Source of the DNA: Betaproteobacteria bacterium Ga0077523
GTDB taxonomy: Bacteria; Pseudomonadota; Gammaproteobacteria; Burkholderiales; Ga0077523
Direction: 5' to 3'
Assembly: GCA_001464695.1 (NCBI GenBank)
Contig: LNDQ01000079.1
Coordinates: 62,001-126,000, forward strand
Length of the DNA stretch: 64,000 nucleotides
Position numbers and translations under genes: made by a program. The notes beneath the pieces are model-generated. The model ran no database searches, was not told where the DNA came from, and saw only the letters and a list, made by a program, of their open reading frames with translations. This document shows positions 1-7,794 of this stretch, in pieces; position 1 is the stretch's first letter; every line of letters begins with the position of its first letter.

Positions 1-599
1 AACACGTGCGGATTGCCGAGCGTGTCGTAGGTCGTGCCCGATGTCGTGAAGTTGAAGCTCTGCGTATTGGTCGGGTCGAACGGTGCGACGGTCGGTTGCG
101 CGAGGCGCGAATCGAGGTTCACCCCGGCGGTGAAGTCCGAGGTCGCGAGCGGGGCGATGTCGGACGTGTCGAACTGGATCGGCGAAGGTTGTGCATTGAC
201 GATGTTGCCCATCGTGTCCACGCCCCAGCCGGTCAGGTTGAGGCCGTCCGAGTTCACGACGAAGCCCTGGCTGTCGAGCCGGAACTGGCCGTTGCGCGAG
301 TACGAGACCGTACCGTTGTCCTCGAGCCGGAAGAAGCCGCGGCCGGTGATGGCGATGTCGAGCGGGTTGTTGGTCGGCGAGATGTTGCCCTGGTTGAAGG
401 TCTGGGCGATGTTCATGACCTTCGAGCCGATACCGATCTGGCTGGCGCCGCCGCCGCCAAGCGATGACGCGAAGACGTCGGCAAACTGCGTGACCGACCC
501 CTTGAAGCCCACCACGGACGCGTTGGCGACGTTGTTGCCGACCACGTCGAGGTTCTTGGAAGCCGTGTTGAGACCGCTCAGTCCAGACTGGAAACCCAT
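1..599 (-). CDS. flgE: Flagellar hook protein FlgE (5' part; gene runs off the window start)
   Basis: The N-terminal 199 residues of the flagellar hook subunit, which polymerises outside the cell into the hook joining rod and filament. The translation begins MGFQSGLSGLNTASKNLDVV and continues with GNNVANASVVGFK, the N-terminal signature of the rod/hook family. This is followed by the conserved NPLDIAITGRGFF segment near residue 80 and the SYSRNGQF stretch near 97. The ATG at 599-597 has an AGGAG Shine-Dalgarno about seven bases upstream. It lies 24 bases after the flgD stop, in the order flgB-flgC-flgD-flgE. The C-terminal part lies beyond base 1. Identity is very secure; full length is unknown. 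Confidence 0.96.
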   Translation of the reverse strand, partial: MGFQSGLSGLNTASKNLDVVGNNVANASVVGFKGSVTQFADVFASSLGGGGASQIGIGSKVMNIAQTFNQGNISPTNNPLDIAITGRGFFRLEDNGTVSYSRNGQFRLDSQGFVVNSDGLNLTGWGVDTMGNIVNAQPSPIQFDTSDIAPLATSDFTAGVNLDSRLAQPTVAPFDPTNTQSFNFTTSGTTYDTLGNPHV

Positions 600-623
600 G
601 ATGCGCTCCTGTTATTCCTGATG

Positions 624-1304
624 TCAGATGATCTGCCGCACGCTCGCCACCGGGATGGCCCCGAGGCTCGCGGTGTTGAGGGTCACGCCGCCGTCGATCG
701 ACACGCTGTGCACGCGGCCGTAGCCGAGCGTGGTGGCGGTGACCTTGGAACCGTTTTCGTTGAATGCATCTACCTTGAAGCGATAGGAACCTGCGGGCAG
801 TTGCTCGGCCGCCCCCTCGGGCTGGCCGTCCCATGCGAAGGTGGACAAGCCCGCTTCGCGTGCGCCCAGATCGATCGATTCGACGGTCTCGCCGGCCGGT
901 CCGAGGATCGTGACGACGACCTTGTCGGCGGGCGCCGAGAGTTCGAGACCGGCGATGGCTCCGACTTCGGTGAGTTCCATGTGATTGCCTTCGGCGAGCA
1001 CACCGCGGCCGATCATCGAACTCGCCTGCAACGACTGGGCGGCCAGCATGCTGCTGCTCATGCCGTTGATCGACGCGTTGAGCTTGTCGATGCCGGACAC
1101 GGTGCTGATCTGCGCGATCTGGCTCGTCACTTCGGCGTTGTCGAGCGGATTCAGCGGATCCTGGTTCTTCATCTGCGTAACCAGCAGCTTCAGGAAGCGA
1201 TCCTGCGGGTCCTCCGCCTTCTTCGTGGTCGCCGTCGCGGACGACGAGCCCGACGAACCGGTAGCGGCGGTTGTGTTGTTGATGACGTCGAGCGGAGAAG
1301 CCAT
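624..1304 (-). CDS. flgD: Flagellar hook assembly (hook-capping) protein FlgD
   Basis: Scaffold that caps the growing hook and allows FlgE polymerisation; it leaves once the hook is complete. The 226-residue product starts MASPLDVINN and has a Ser/Thr/Ala-rich N-terminal tail. It carries the FlgD signature DRFLKLLVTQMKNQDPLNP near residues 36-54 and the Ig-like/FlgD-tudor half with a GPAGETV stretch and a SYRFKVDAFNENG strand. An in-frame extension upstream of the chosen ATG overlaps flgC and has no family similarity, so it was dropped. The gene sits 11 bases after flgC and 24 bases before flgE in one operon. Confidence 0.95.
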   Translation of the reverse strand: MASPLDVINNTTAATGSSGSSSATATTKKAEDPQDRFLKLLVTQMKNQDPLNPLDNAEVTSQIAQISTVSGIDKLNASINGMSSSMLAAQSLQASSMIGRGVLAEGNHMELTEVGAIAGLELSAPADKVVVTILGPAGETVESIDLGAREAGLSTFAWDGQPEGAAEQLPAGSYRFKVDAFNENGSKVTATTLGYGRVHSVSIDGGVTLNTASLGAIPVASVRQII

Positions 1305-1315
1305 GGCGGTAGCCT

Positions 1316-1723
1316 TCAGGAACCGAGGGAAAGAGTGCGCAGCAACAGATTCTTCGCCGTGTTCATCACGTCGGTGTTGAGCTGGTACGAGCGGGATGCG
1401 GAGATCATGTTGGTCATCTCCTCCACCACGTTCACGTTCGGGTAGGTGACATAGCCCTTGCCGTCGGCGAGCGGATGCTTGGGGTCGTACACCATGCGCG
1501 GCGGTGTCGGATCGTCGATGACACCATTCACCTTGACCGCCTGGGATACGCCGCCGCGGTTGAGCGGCACGGCCTGGAAGACGATCTGCTTCGCCTTGTA
1601 GGGCGTGCCGTTCGCGCTGACGGCGCTGTCGGCGTTGGCCATGTTCGAGGCGACCACGTTGAGGCGCTGCGACTGCGCGGAAAGCGCGGACGAGGCGATA
1701 TCGAAGACGGCGAAGAGGTTCAT
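1316..1723 (-). CDS. flgC: Flagellar proximal rod protein FlgC
   Basis: Rod subunit that assembles in the periplasm just above the MS ring. The 135-residue length is typical. The N-terminus (MNLFAVFDIASSALSAQSQR) and the LNVVASNMANADS motif at residues 21-33 are the axial-protein signature, and the C-terminal NVVEEMTNMISASRSYQLNT is the matching C-terminal axial motif. The gene lies 14 bases downstream of flgB, with the start at the ATG at 1723. It belongs to the sigma-54-driven flgB operon. Confidence 0.96.
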   Translation of the reverse strand: MNLFAVFDIASSALSAQSQRLNVVASNMANADSAVSANGTPYKAKQIVFQAVPLNRGGVSQAVKVNGVIDDPTPPRMVYDPKHPLADGKGYVTYPNVNVVEEMTNMISASRSYQLNTDVMNTAKNLLLRTLSLGS

Positions 1724-1737
1724 GGATCAGCGGCCCG

Positions 1738-2136
1738 TCATTGGCCCTGCAACGCCGTCTGCAGCGTGCGGATGCGCGAGTTGGTGAACGTGAGCGCCGC
1801 CTGATAGCGCATGGCGTTGTCGGAGAAGCGCCCCACTTCAGCGTCCATTTCAACGGTGTTGCCGTCGATCGACGACTGGACCGGCGTGCGGTACTGCAGC
1901 CGCGGGCCCCCGGCGGCGAGCGCCTTCGGATCCAGGTGGGAGCCGTCGGTACGGGCGAGCCGCAGGTCCGCGGTTTGGATCGCGCCGGCCATGGCCGTAC
2001 GGAAATCGAAGTCGCGGGCCTTGTAGTGCGGCGTGTCGGCGTTGGCGATGTTCCCCGCGATGACCCCGCTACGGTAGGCGCGCAGATTGAGCGCCTTCAC
2101 GTTCGGTGCGAGATAACTGTCGATGCGGTCGAGCAT
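1738..2136 (-). CDS. flgB: Flagellar proximal rod protein FlgB
   Basis: First rod subunit of the flagellar basal body. The start MLDRIDSYLAPNVKALNLRA gives the 132 residues usual for FlgB. The reading frame remains open upstream, but that part crosses the promoter and does not look like FlgB. The rod signature VIAGNIANADTPHYKARD lies at residues 23-40, and the C-terminus RYQAALTFTNSRIRTLQTAL is the paired helix. It is the first gene of the flgBCDE operon. A sigma-54-type promoter lies about 40 bases upstream, as expected of class II flagellar genes. Confidence 0.95.
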   Translation of the reverse strand: MLDRIDSYLAPNVKALNLRAYRSGVIAGNIANADTPHYKARDFDFRTAMAGAIQTADLRLARTDGSHLDPKALAAGGPRLQYRTPVQSSIDGNTVEMDAEVGRFSDNAMRYQAALTFTNSRIRTLQTALQGQ

Positions 2137-2174
2137 GGCAATGGGGCCGGTGGGGTTCTGACGGCCGCTTCTTT

Positions 2175-2190
2175 TGCAGATGCCGTGCCA
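2175..2190 (-). promoter_or_regulatory. Sigma-54 (RpoN) promoter of the flgBCDE operon
   Basis: Read on the minus strand this is TGGCACG-GCAT-CTGCA. It has the invariant GG and GC ten bases apart and one mismatch to the TGGCACG-N4-TTGCA consensus. The -12 element is about 39 bases before the flgB ATG, leaving a leader of about 28 bases. Class II flagellar operons commonly use sigma-54 with a FleQ/FlrC-type activator; no activator gene lies in the window. Confidence 0.8.
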
Positions 2191-2338
2191 TGGGTCCGAG
2201 GGCGGCTCGAACGACAAAATACAACAATTCAATCAATACATTACTGTATGCAGGCGACTCTGCGCTGCCGATCGAACTCGGCCGGCGCACCGGCTGCGAT
2301 GGAAGCCCTTGCCGGGTCCGGCAACGCCTTGCCGGGTG

Positions 2339-2404
2339 CTATTCCGCCGCCAGGACCCGGTTCTTGCCCTGTACCTTGGCCTGGTACATGGCCTTGTCGG
2401 CGCG
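2339..2404 (-). pseudogene. Displaced duplicate of the 3' end of the GGDEF gene
   Basis: This minus-strand stretch encodes the same last 21 residues as the intact cyclase gene ending at 2486 (RADKAMYQAK through NRVLAAE), followed by TAG. The two copies differ at nine of 66 positions, all synonymous or within the stop codon (TAG here, TGA in the gene). The copy has no start codon. It is separated from the intact gene end by a palindromic element. It looks like the former gene terminus, left behind when an element supplied a new one, or the reverse. Confidence 0.7.
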
Positions 2405-2479
2405 ACCGCGGAGGGAGGAGCAGTGCCTTCCGGCCTCAGGCCGGAAGGTGCGACCCCGCAGCGGGATGCAGGGCCGACA
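2395..2479. mobile_element. Palindromic insertion element, copy A (at the GGDEF gene 3' end)
   Basis: A short non-coding element. Its core, about 2408-2465, contains a 23-base palindrome at 2426-2448 (CCTTCCGGCCT and its complement), preceded by GGAGCAGTG and followed by TGCGACCCCG. The same core recurs at 11601-11654. TGTCGGC (2395-2401) and GCCGACA (2473-2479) form an outer inverted repeat whose sequence is that of the host gene codons. There is no coding capacity, so a mobile origin is inferred from the repeated core and the flanking gene-end duplication. Confidence 0.6.
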
Positions 2480-2485
2480 GCGAAC

Positions 2486-4225
2486 TCACTCTGCAGCCAG
2501 GACTCTGTTCTTGCCCTGCACCTTGGCCTGGTACATGGCCTTGTCGGCCCGTTGAAAAAGGGATTCGTCCGTATCCCCCTGCCGGTACTCGGCCACCCCG
2601 GCACTGAAGGTGATCAGCAGCCGCTCGTTGTTGTGCAGGAAGAAGCGGCGGGTCAGTTCGCGCTGCAGCCGTTCGGTCACCTTCACGGCTTCGCTCTGGC
2701 CGGTCTCCGTCAGGATGATGACGAACTCCTCGCCGCCGAAACGCGCGATGACGTCCGTGGGCCGGACGGTGTGCTTGATGACCTTGGCGAGGTGCACGAG
2801 CGCCGCATCGCCGGCGGAATGCCCGTAGGTGTCGTTCAGGCGCTTGAAGTTGTCCACGTCCAGCACTGCCACGCACAGCGGTTTCTTCGAGCGCTTGGCG
2901 CGGGCGATCTCGCGCTCCATCGCGTCTTCCATGCCGCGGCGGTTCAACGCGCCGGTCAGCTGATCCTCGCGTACCTGACCGCTCACGCGTTCCAGTTCGC
3001 CTTCCAGTTCGTGCACCCGCTGTTCGGCCACCTGGGCCTGCTGGCGCGAGGTCAGCAGTTCGTCGCGCGAGCGCATCATGTCCACCTGCATGCCGCGGGT
3101 GTCGGACATCAGCTCGTCGATCAGGGTCTTGAGGGCGTCCAGGTTGTCGGTGGCGCTGATGCGATCGGCATACCGCTCGATCTTGCCGTGGTATTCGACG
3201 GTGTTCTCGGTCACCTCGCCCAGGCGTTCGACGAACACGGCGAGCAGGCTCTTCAGCGTGGTCTTGGCCTCGCGCAGACTCGATTTCAGCTGGGTCTGCT
3301 TGAAGATGACTTCCTTGAAATGGCGCTCGGCGTCGCGAATGGTGCGCAACTCCACAGGCTGGTTGACGAGATCGCGCAGGATCGCGATCTGGCCGTGCAC
3401 CCACTGGTCGTCGTCCACCAGTTCGCCCAGGTTGTTCACCACCAGGCCGAGCAGCCGCATCAGGTTGTCGAGCAGCTCCTCGTCGGGTTCGACACGCAGT
3501 TCCACCTTGAGCCAGAACTGCTTCAGTTGGGCCGACAGGCGGGTCCAGTCTTCCGATTTCAGGCTCTCTCGCGCGCGCCGCGCCAGTTGCATGACCTCGG
3601 AATAGATTTCCGGATACCGATCGATCCGGGCGCCGACGCCGTTCTCGAGAATGCTGGCCACCAGCTCGTTGATCTCGGCGACCGGTCCCGATTCCACGGA
3701 CACGCCGGGCTGAGCGGCCCCCGAAGCCGCAGCCGAGGCGAGCACCGCCGAAGCCTCCTCAGTCCAGGACCGCATGAGGCCCTTCAGCTTGGCGCCGAGC
3801 TGTGCATCGCCGCCAAACGCGATCAGCAAGCGGTCGAGTCCCTCGCGTTTGCGGGCGGGCGTGATGCCCCGATGCTGGAGGTCGAGCTGGCGCAGCAGCT
3901 CGCGCAGCACCGGCCCGAGGTCGCCGGCGGCCGGCCGGTCGCGGTTGAGCGCCGCCTCGAGAGTCTTGGCGAATTCGTCCCAGGCGTGCTGTTCGGCCGC
4001 GCGCGCCAGGTTGCGCATCGTGACCTCGATCCCGTTGGCCTTCCCGGCACCCAGCCCGCGCAGTGCAGCCGCCAGGCGGCCGTTGCCGGTCTCGTCCCGC
4101 GGCTCCGCTCCCGTAATCTCGGCGTAGATGCGCTGATAGTTCTGCGGCGTGGGCGGCATGCGCCGCGTGGCCAGCAACTTCAACGTCTCGCGCGCTAGGT
4201 CGGTGGGATTGTTGGTGTCGGCCAT
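2486..4225 (-). CDS. Diguanylate cyclase (GGDEF domain) with a long helical N-terminal region
   Basis: Likely makes cyclic di-GMP from two GTP. The 579-residue protein has an N-terminal region of about 410 residues, mostly helical, that I do not recognise as a named sensor domain. A probable coiled coil at about 375-410 leads into a C-terminal GGDEF domain. The catalytic motif is GGEEF at residues 497-501. An RPTD inhibitory I-site lies exactly five residues upstream, so product feedback is expected. DVDNFKRLNDTYGH supplies the metal-binding Asp. No membrane segment is evident, so it is probably cytosolic. Placed between flgB and flgA with a sigma-28-like promoter, it may link motility to c-di-GMP. 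Its last 21 codons are duplicated just downstream across a palindromic element. Confidence 0.9.
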   Translation of the reverse strand: MADTNNPTDLARETLKLLATRRMPPTPQNYQRIYAEITGAEPRDETGNGRLAAALRGLGAGKANGIEVTMRNLARAAEQHAWDEFAKTLEAALNRDRPAAGDLGPVLRELLRQLDLQHRGITPARKREGLDRLLIAFGGDAQLGAKLKGLMRSWTEEASAVLASAAASGAAQPGVSVESGPVAEINELVASILENGVGARIDRYPEIYSEVMQLARRARESLKSEDWTRLSAQLKQFWLKVELRVEPDEELLDNLMRLLGLVVNNLGELVDDDQWVHGQIAILRDLVNQPVELRTIRDAERHFKEVIFKQTQLKSSLREAKTTLKSLLAVFVERLGEVTENTVEYHGKIERYADRISATDNLDALKTLIDELMSDTRGMQVDMMRSRDELLTSRQQAQVAEQRVHELEGELERVSGQVREDQLTGALNRRGMEDAMEREIARAKRSKKPLCVAVLDVDNFKRLNDTYGHSAGDAALVHLAKVIKHTVRPTDVIARFGGEEFVIILTETGQSEAVKVTERLQRELTRRFFLHNNERLLITFSAGVAEYRQGDTDESLFQRADKAMYQAKVQGKNRVLAAE

Positions 4226-4252
4226 GGGGGAAGGACGGGGGGCGTCGAAGGA

Positions 4253-4279
4253 TTATCGTCAATTCCGCATGCGAATTGA
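4253..4279 (-). promoter_or_regulatory. Candidate sigma-28 (FliA) promoter of the GGDEF gene
   Basis: Minus-strand TCAA-N15-GACGATAA, against the flagellar consensus TAAA-N15-GCCGATAA: two mismatches and exact spacing. The -10 box ends 28 bases before the cyclase ATG. The site lies in the short divergent interval shared with flgA. Confidence 0.5.
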
Positions 4280-4334
4280 GTGTACTTGCGGGCAGTCGTG
4301 CAGGCCGACGCCGGGCCCACTACAATCGCGGCCC

Positions 4335-5024
4335 ATGACGTGCTGGATGTTGCGACTGCTTGTGCTGCTGGCCGGGTTCCAGGGTACGGTCGCGGTCGCG
4401 CAGAATCAGGACCTCGATCTCCTGCGCAAGGCAGTGGTCGAGTTCGCGCGCAGCCAGACGGCCAAGCTGCCCGGCGAAGTCGAAATCGAGGTGGGCGCGC
4501 TCGACGAACGCCTCCAGCTGACCGCCTGCCAGGCCCTGCAGCCGTACCTGCCGGCGGGCGCCCGCCCATGGGGTCGCAGCAACATCGGTGTCCGGTGCCA
4601 GAAGCCCGAGAGCTGGTCGATCGTCGTCCCGATCACGGTCAAGGTGATGGGCGAGGCCCTGTACACGGCACGCCCCCTGGCGCGCGGCGAGCCGCTCACC
4701 GACCAGGACTTCACCGCCCAGCGCACCGATCTCGCACAGTTGCCGGCCGGCGTGCTCACCGACCGCGCCCAGGCGCTGGGACGCGTTCCCAACGTGTCTG
4801 TCGCCGCGGGGCTGCCGTTGCGGGCGGAGATGCTACGCGGAGCCTACGTCGTGACGCAGGGACAGGACGTACGCATCGTCTTTTCGGGTGACGGATTCAA
4901 GGTGAGCTCCGATGGCCGCGCGCTCGGCAACGCCGCACTCGGCGAGACAGTCCAGGTCCGGGCCGCCTCCGGCAAGGTGGTGAAAGGTCAGGCAAGCGCC
5001 GCCGGCGTGGTCGAGGTAAAGTGA
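4335..5024 (+). CDS. flgA: Flagellar basal body P-ring formation chaperone FlgA
   Basis: Periplasmic chaperone that helps FlgI assemble into the P ring. The start MTCWMLRLLVLLAGFQGTVA gives a cleavable signal peptide ending near AVA-Q and a 229-residue precursor. An earlier in-frame start at 4149 would overlap the divergent cyclase gene and lacks a signal peptide. The SAF-type domain is visible as ARPLARGEPLTDQDF at about residue 110, and the C-terminal GETVQVRAASGKVVKGQ strand-rich end is typical. It is divergent from the cyclase gene and followed by flgM and flgN. Confidence 0.93.
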   Translation: MTCWMLRLLVLLAGFQGTVAVAQNQDLDLLRKAVVEFARSQTAKLPGEVEIEVGALDERLQLTACQALQPYLPAGARPWGRSNIGVRCQKPESWSIVVPITVKVMGEALYTARPLARGEPLTDQDFTAQRTDLAQLPAGVLTDRAQALGRVPNVSVAAGLPLRAEMLRGAYVVTQGQDVRIVFSGDGFKVSSDGRALGNAALGETVQVRAASGKVVKGQASAAGVVEVK

Positions 5025-5122
5025 CGCCCGTGCGCGACATGTCGCTGCTCTCGCTGGTGCGGCATCGAGGCGTCAGATCGTTGAAATCCCGCAGATTACC
5101 CGCCGTGGTCATTCGTTCGTCC

Positions 5123-5150
5123 TAAAGTTATCGGGGATCGCGGCCGTAAA
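5123..5150 (+). promoter_or_regulatory. Candidate sigma-28 (FliA) promoter of flgM-flgN
   Basis: TAAAGTT followed by GCCGTAAA, with 16 bases between TAAA and GCCG (consensus 15). The -10 box ends 51 bases before the flgM GTG. The GCCGTAA core is the same as in the motC promoter of this window, which supports a local consensus. Confidence 0.6.
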
Positions 5151-5201
5151 CAGGTTCGGGCAAGGGGCATTCCCGCGCTCATACGTGACAAGAGGAACAT
5201 C

Positions 5202-5510
5202 GTGAAGATCAACAACTCGATCGGCAAGCCCACCGGAGTCAGCGCCCCGCAGGACGCGATCAGCGGGAAGCCGGTCGGGCCGACACCAGCCCCGAGCCGC
5301 ACCAGTGGCGACCGCGTAGCGATCACCTCGCTCTCGTCGCAACTTCAGGCGCTCGAAAGCCGCCTCGCGGACGTGAGCGTGGTCGACGTGGCGCGCGTGA
5401 GCGCGATCAAGCAGGCCATCTCCGAGGGCCGCTTCAACGTCGACTCCGAAGTGGTGGCCGACCGGCTCATCGCCACGGTCCGGGAATACCTCCTCAGCCA
5501 GAAGGGCTGA
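5202..5510 (+). CDS. flgM: Anti-sigma-28 factor FlgM
   Basis: Binds FliA and keeps late flagellar genes off until FlgM is exported through the finished hook-basal body. The 102-residue product starts at a GTG with an AGAGGA ribosome site; MKINNSIGKP is the usual FlgM N-terminus. A Pro/Ser-rich disordered first half precedes the C-terminal sigma-binding helices (VDVARVSAIKQAISEGRF near 60-77, then VADRLIATVREYL). flgN starts 17 bases downstream. FlgM and its target fliA (11679) are both in the window. Confidence 0.93.
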   Translation: MKINNSIGKPTGVSAPQDAISGKPVGPTPAPSRTSGDRVAITSLSSQLQALESRLADVSVVDVARVSAIKQAISEGRFNVDSEVVADRLIATVREYLLSQKG

Positions 5511-5527
5511 CGACGTAGAGGGCACGG

Positions 5528-6013
5528 GTGCCCGACCGCACTGACTTCATCGCGGCCCTCGAGACCGAACACGCCGCCTTCGAGGAATTCGTCGGCGTGC
5601 TGGAGGCGGAAAGTTCCGCCCTCGCTGCCAACGACATCGATGCACTGCCGGCCCTGGCCCGCGCCAAGTCCGACAAGGTCGTCCTGCTGTCGAGACTGTT
5701 CGAGGAACGCCGCGCGTTCATGCGTGCGGCCGGGTTCGAGGCTGACCGCACCGGCATGGCCCAGTGGATGATCGTGCAGGGCGGCGCCGACAGTGCACGA
5801 CTGTCCAAGCTGTGGGCCTCGCTACTGCAGTGCGCTGCCCACGCCCAGCAGTTGAATGAAGCGAACGGGGCGCTGATCGACACGCGCCTGCGCTTCAATC
5901 AGTCGGCACTGGCCGCCTTGCAGGCTGCGGCGCAGAACACCGCCGGCTACGGCCCCGACGGCACCACGACGTTGTCGTCGGGCCGCAGCGGACGGGACTT
6001 CGGCACGGCCTAG
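5528..6013 (+). CDS. flgN: Flagellar export chaperone FlgN
   Basis: Cytosolic chaperone for the hook-filament junction proteins FlgK and FlgL. The 161-residue, mostly helical protein starts at GTG (MPDRTDFIAALETEHAAFEE). The LLSRLFEERRAFM helix near residue 55 and the NEANGALIDTRLRFNQSALA segment near 115-134 match the FlgN family. The C-terminal tail is Gly/Ser-rich. It sits directly after flgM, the usual partner gene, and probably shares its sigma-28-like promoter. Confidence 0.9.
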   Translation: MPDRTDFIAALETEHAAFEEFVGVLEAESSALAANDIDALPALARAKSDKVVLLSRLFEERRAFMRAAGFEADRTGMAQWMIVQGGADSARLSKLWASLLQCAAHAQQLNEANGALIDTRLRFNQSALAALQAAAQNTAGYGPDGTTTLSSGRSGRDFGTA

Positions 6014-6060
6014 CCTCCGAACGATCATCGCCGCTGGCCGGCAACCAGGAAGCAACCCTT

Positions 6061-6162
6061 TCACCACGAAGGACACGAAGGAAAGCGAAGGAAATCCAAG
6101 CCGTAGTCCTTCGTGATCCTTCGTGTCCTTCGCGTCCTTCGTGGCAGCGGTGGCAGTTCGCA
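6061..6162. repeat. Imperfect inverted repeat of CACGAAGGA motifs
   Basis: The left arm at 6063-6090 (CACGAAGGACACGAAGGAAA and on) is complementary to the right arm at about 6108-6144, built of CCTTCGTG/CCTTCGCG units. The structure sits between the converging flgN and motD genes and could act as a two-way terminator. Similar CTTCGTG repeats occur in unrelated bacteria. Confidence 0.7.
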
Positions 6163-6182
6163 GTAGATGCTCGACTAGTCGC

Positions 6183-6962
6183 CTACGGTGTCGCAACCGG
6201 TGCGTCGGCAGCAGCGGCAGGCGGATTGCTCTCCCCCGCCGGCAGGATCATCACCGTCACGCGCCGGTTCCGGGCCTTGCCCTCGGGCGTGTCGTTGGTG
6301 TCGACGTTGCGATACTCGCCGTAGCCGATGGCGGCCATGCGCTCGGGCGCCACGCCGGCCTGGGTGAAGAGGCGCACCACGCGGCTCGCACGCGCGGCGG
6401 ACAACTCCCAGTTGGATGGGAACAATGGCGTTCCGATGGGGGCGTTGTCGGTGTGTCCTTCCACTTCGATCGCGTTCTCCGCGCCTGCCAGCACCTGGGC
6501 GACCGCCACCAGCGAGCGGACCGAACTGTCGTTCAACACGGCCTGCCCCGGGGCGAACAGCACGCTCGCATTGATCTCGACGGCGATGCCGCGGGCGCTC
6601 TCGGTGACCCGGACCTGGCCCTCCTTCACCAGCGGTTCCAGTACCTTGCGGATGTCGTCGGCCATGCCCTTCATCTTTGCCTCGACCCGGCGACGGCCGG
6701 CATCGACCGGCAGCTTGATCGGTAGCTGGATCGCCGGCTGCGACTGCTCGTCGCGGCGCGGCTCGAAGCGCGCCGGGACCCGGTCGTCGGGCTTGAACGC
6801 GTGCAGCAATGCGTCGGACAGCACACGGTACTTGCCTTCGTTGACCTGCGAGATGGCATACATCACGACGAAGAACGCAAACAGCAGCGTGATGAAATCG
6901 GCGTACGAAACCAGCCACCGCTCGTGGTTCTCGTGTTCTTCTTCGTGCCTGCGCCGGACCAT
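6183..6962 (-). CDS. motD: Flagellar motor stator protein MotD (MotB-type)
   Basis: Peptidoglycan-anchoring half of the second stator type (MotCD). It has an N-terminal charged stretch, one membrane helix at about 19-40 (SYADFITLLFAFFVVMYAIS) with the proton-binding Asp in SYADF, a plug/linker, and a C-terminal OmpA-like domain from about 130. That domain carries EVEGHTDNAPIG and the peptidoglycan-binding NWELSAARASRVV. The length of 259 residues fits. It follows motC after 16 bases. The HEEEHENHERW N-terminus and the pairing favour MotD over MotB, though the two names describe close paralogues. Confidence 0.9.
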   Translation of the reverse strand: MVRRRHEEEHENHERWLVSYADFITLLFAFFVVMYAISQVNEGKYRVLSDALLHAFKPDDRVPARFEPRRDEQSQPAIQLPIKLPVDAGRRRVEAKMKGMADDIRKVLEPLVKEGQVRVTESARGIAVEINASVLFAPGQAVLNDSSVRSLVAVAQVLAGAENAIEVEGHTDNAPIGTPLFPSNWELSAARASRVVRLFTQAGVAPERMAAIGYGEYRNVDTNDTPEGKARNRRVTVMILPAGESNPPAAAADAPVATP

Positions 6963-6978
6963 GCGTAGCGTGCTCGGG

Positions 6979-7731
6979 CTAACGGTCGCCCTCGGCGAGG
7001 TAGCCCGACAGGCGGCCTTCGATCACGCGCGGATTGTCGCCGTTGGCGATGGCCACCAGCCCGTCGATCAGCATCTCGCGGCGCTTGACCTCGCGGCCGA
7101 TGAGGACCTTGAGCTTGCCCGCCAGCGGCAGGAACAACAGGTTCGCCGAGCCGACGCCGTAGACCGTTGCCACGAAGGCCACCGCGATGCCCGCCCCGAG
7201 TTTCGAGGGGTCCGACAGGTTCTCCATCACATGGATCAAGCCCAGCACGGCACCGAGGATGCCCACGGTTGGGGCATATCCGCCGGCCGATTCCCAGATC
7301 CGTGCAGCGGTGCGATGGGATTGTTCGTAGGTGTCGATGTCGCGTTCCAGGATGTCGCGCAGCACCTGCGGTTCGGCACCGTCGATCAGCAATTGCAGGC
7401 CCTTGCGCTCGTACGTGCCACCGGCCGCAGTCAACTGCGGCTCGAGTGCAAGGAGGCCGCCGCGCCGGGCCGTGTTGCTCCAGTTGACGACGCGGCGGAT
7501 GAGGGCCCGATACTCGCAGGGGGGCGGCTGGAATGCCCACCGCGCGATGCGCATGCCCAGCGCGAAGACCGGCAAGGGGTACTGCAGCATGACCGCCCCC
7601 AGGGTCCCACCCATCACGATCACGAATGCCGTGGCCTGCACCAGCGCGGCCACATGTCCACCTTCCAGCCATTGGCCGCCGATGATGGCCACGGCGGCGA
7701 CGATGAGGCCAATGATGCTGAGGATGTCCAT
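6979..7731 (-). CDS. motC: Flagellar motor stator protein MotC (MotA-type)
   Basis: Channel-forming stator subunit. Start MDILSIIGLI gives 250 residues; a longer in-frame reading upstream crosses the sigma-28 promoter and was rejected. Four membrane segments are visible (about 4-20, 30-50, 150-172 and 180-202). The cytoplasmic loop carries the charged residues that contact FliG (LERDIDTYEQSH region), and the GYAPTVGILGAVLGLIHVM helix is the family hallmark. It is the first gene of motC-motD and carries a clear sigma-28 promoter. Confidence 0.92.
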   Translation of the reverse strand: MDILSIIGLIVAAVAIIGGQWLEGGHVAALVQATAFVIVMGGTLGAVMLQYPLPVFALGMRIARWAFQPPPCEYRALIRRVVNWSNTARRGGLLALEPQLTAAGGTYERKGLQLLIDGAEPQVLRDILERDIDTYEQSHRTAARIWESAGGYAPTVGILGAVLGLIHVMENLSDPSKLGAGIAVAFVATVYGVGSANLLFLPLAGKLKVLIGREVKRREMLIDGLVAIANGDNPRVIEGRLSGYLAEGDR

Positions 7732-7794
7732 GGATGGCGGGTCGGGATGAGGCGCGAACGGGAGCGCGGATGCCGTGGCGGCATCCCGAGCAGT

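Noticed and set aside
2339-2550. Diversity-generating retroelement (repeat of a gene 3' end with a hairpin)
   Set aside because: No reverse transcriptase gene nearby, repeats are far shorter than usual template repeats, and differences are synonymous rather than concentrated at adenines.
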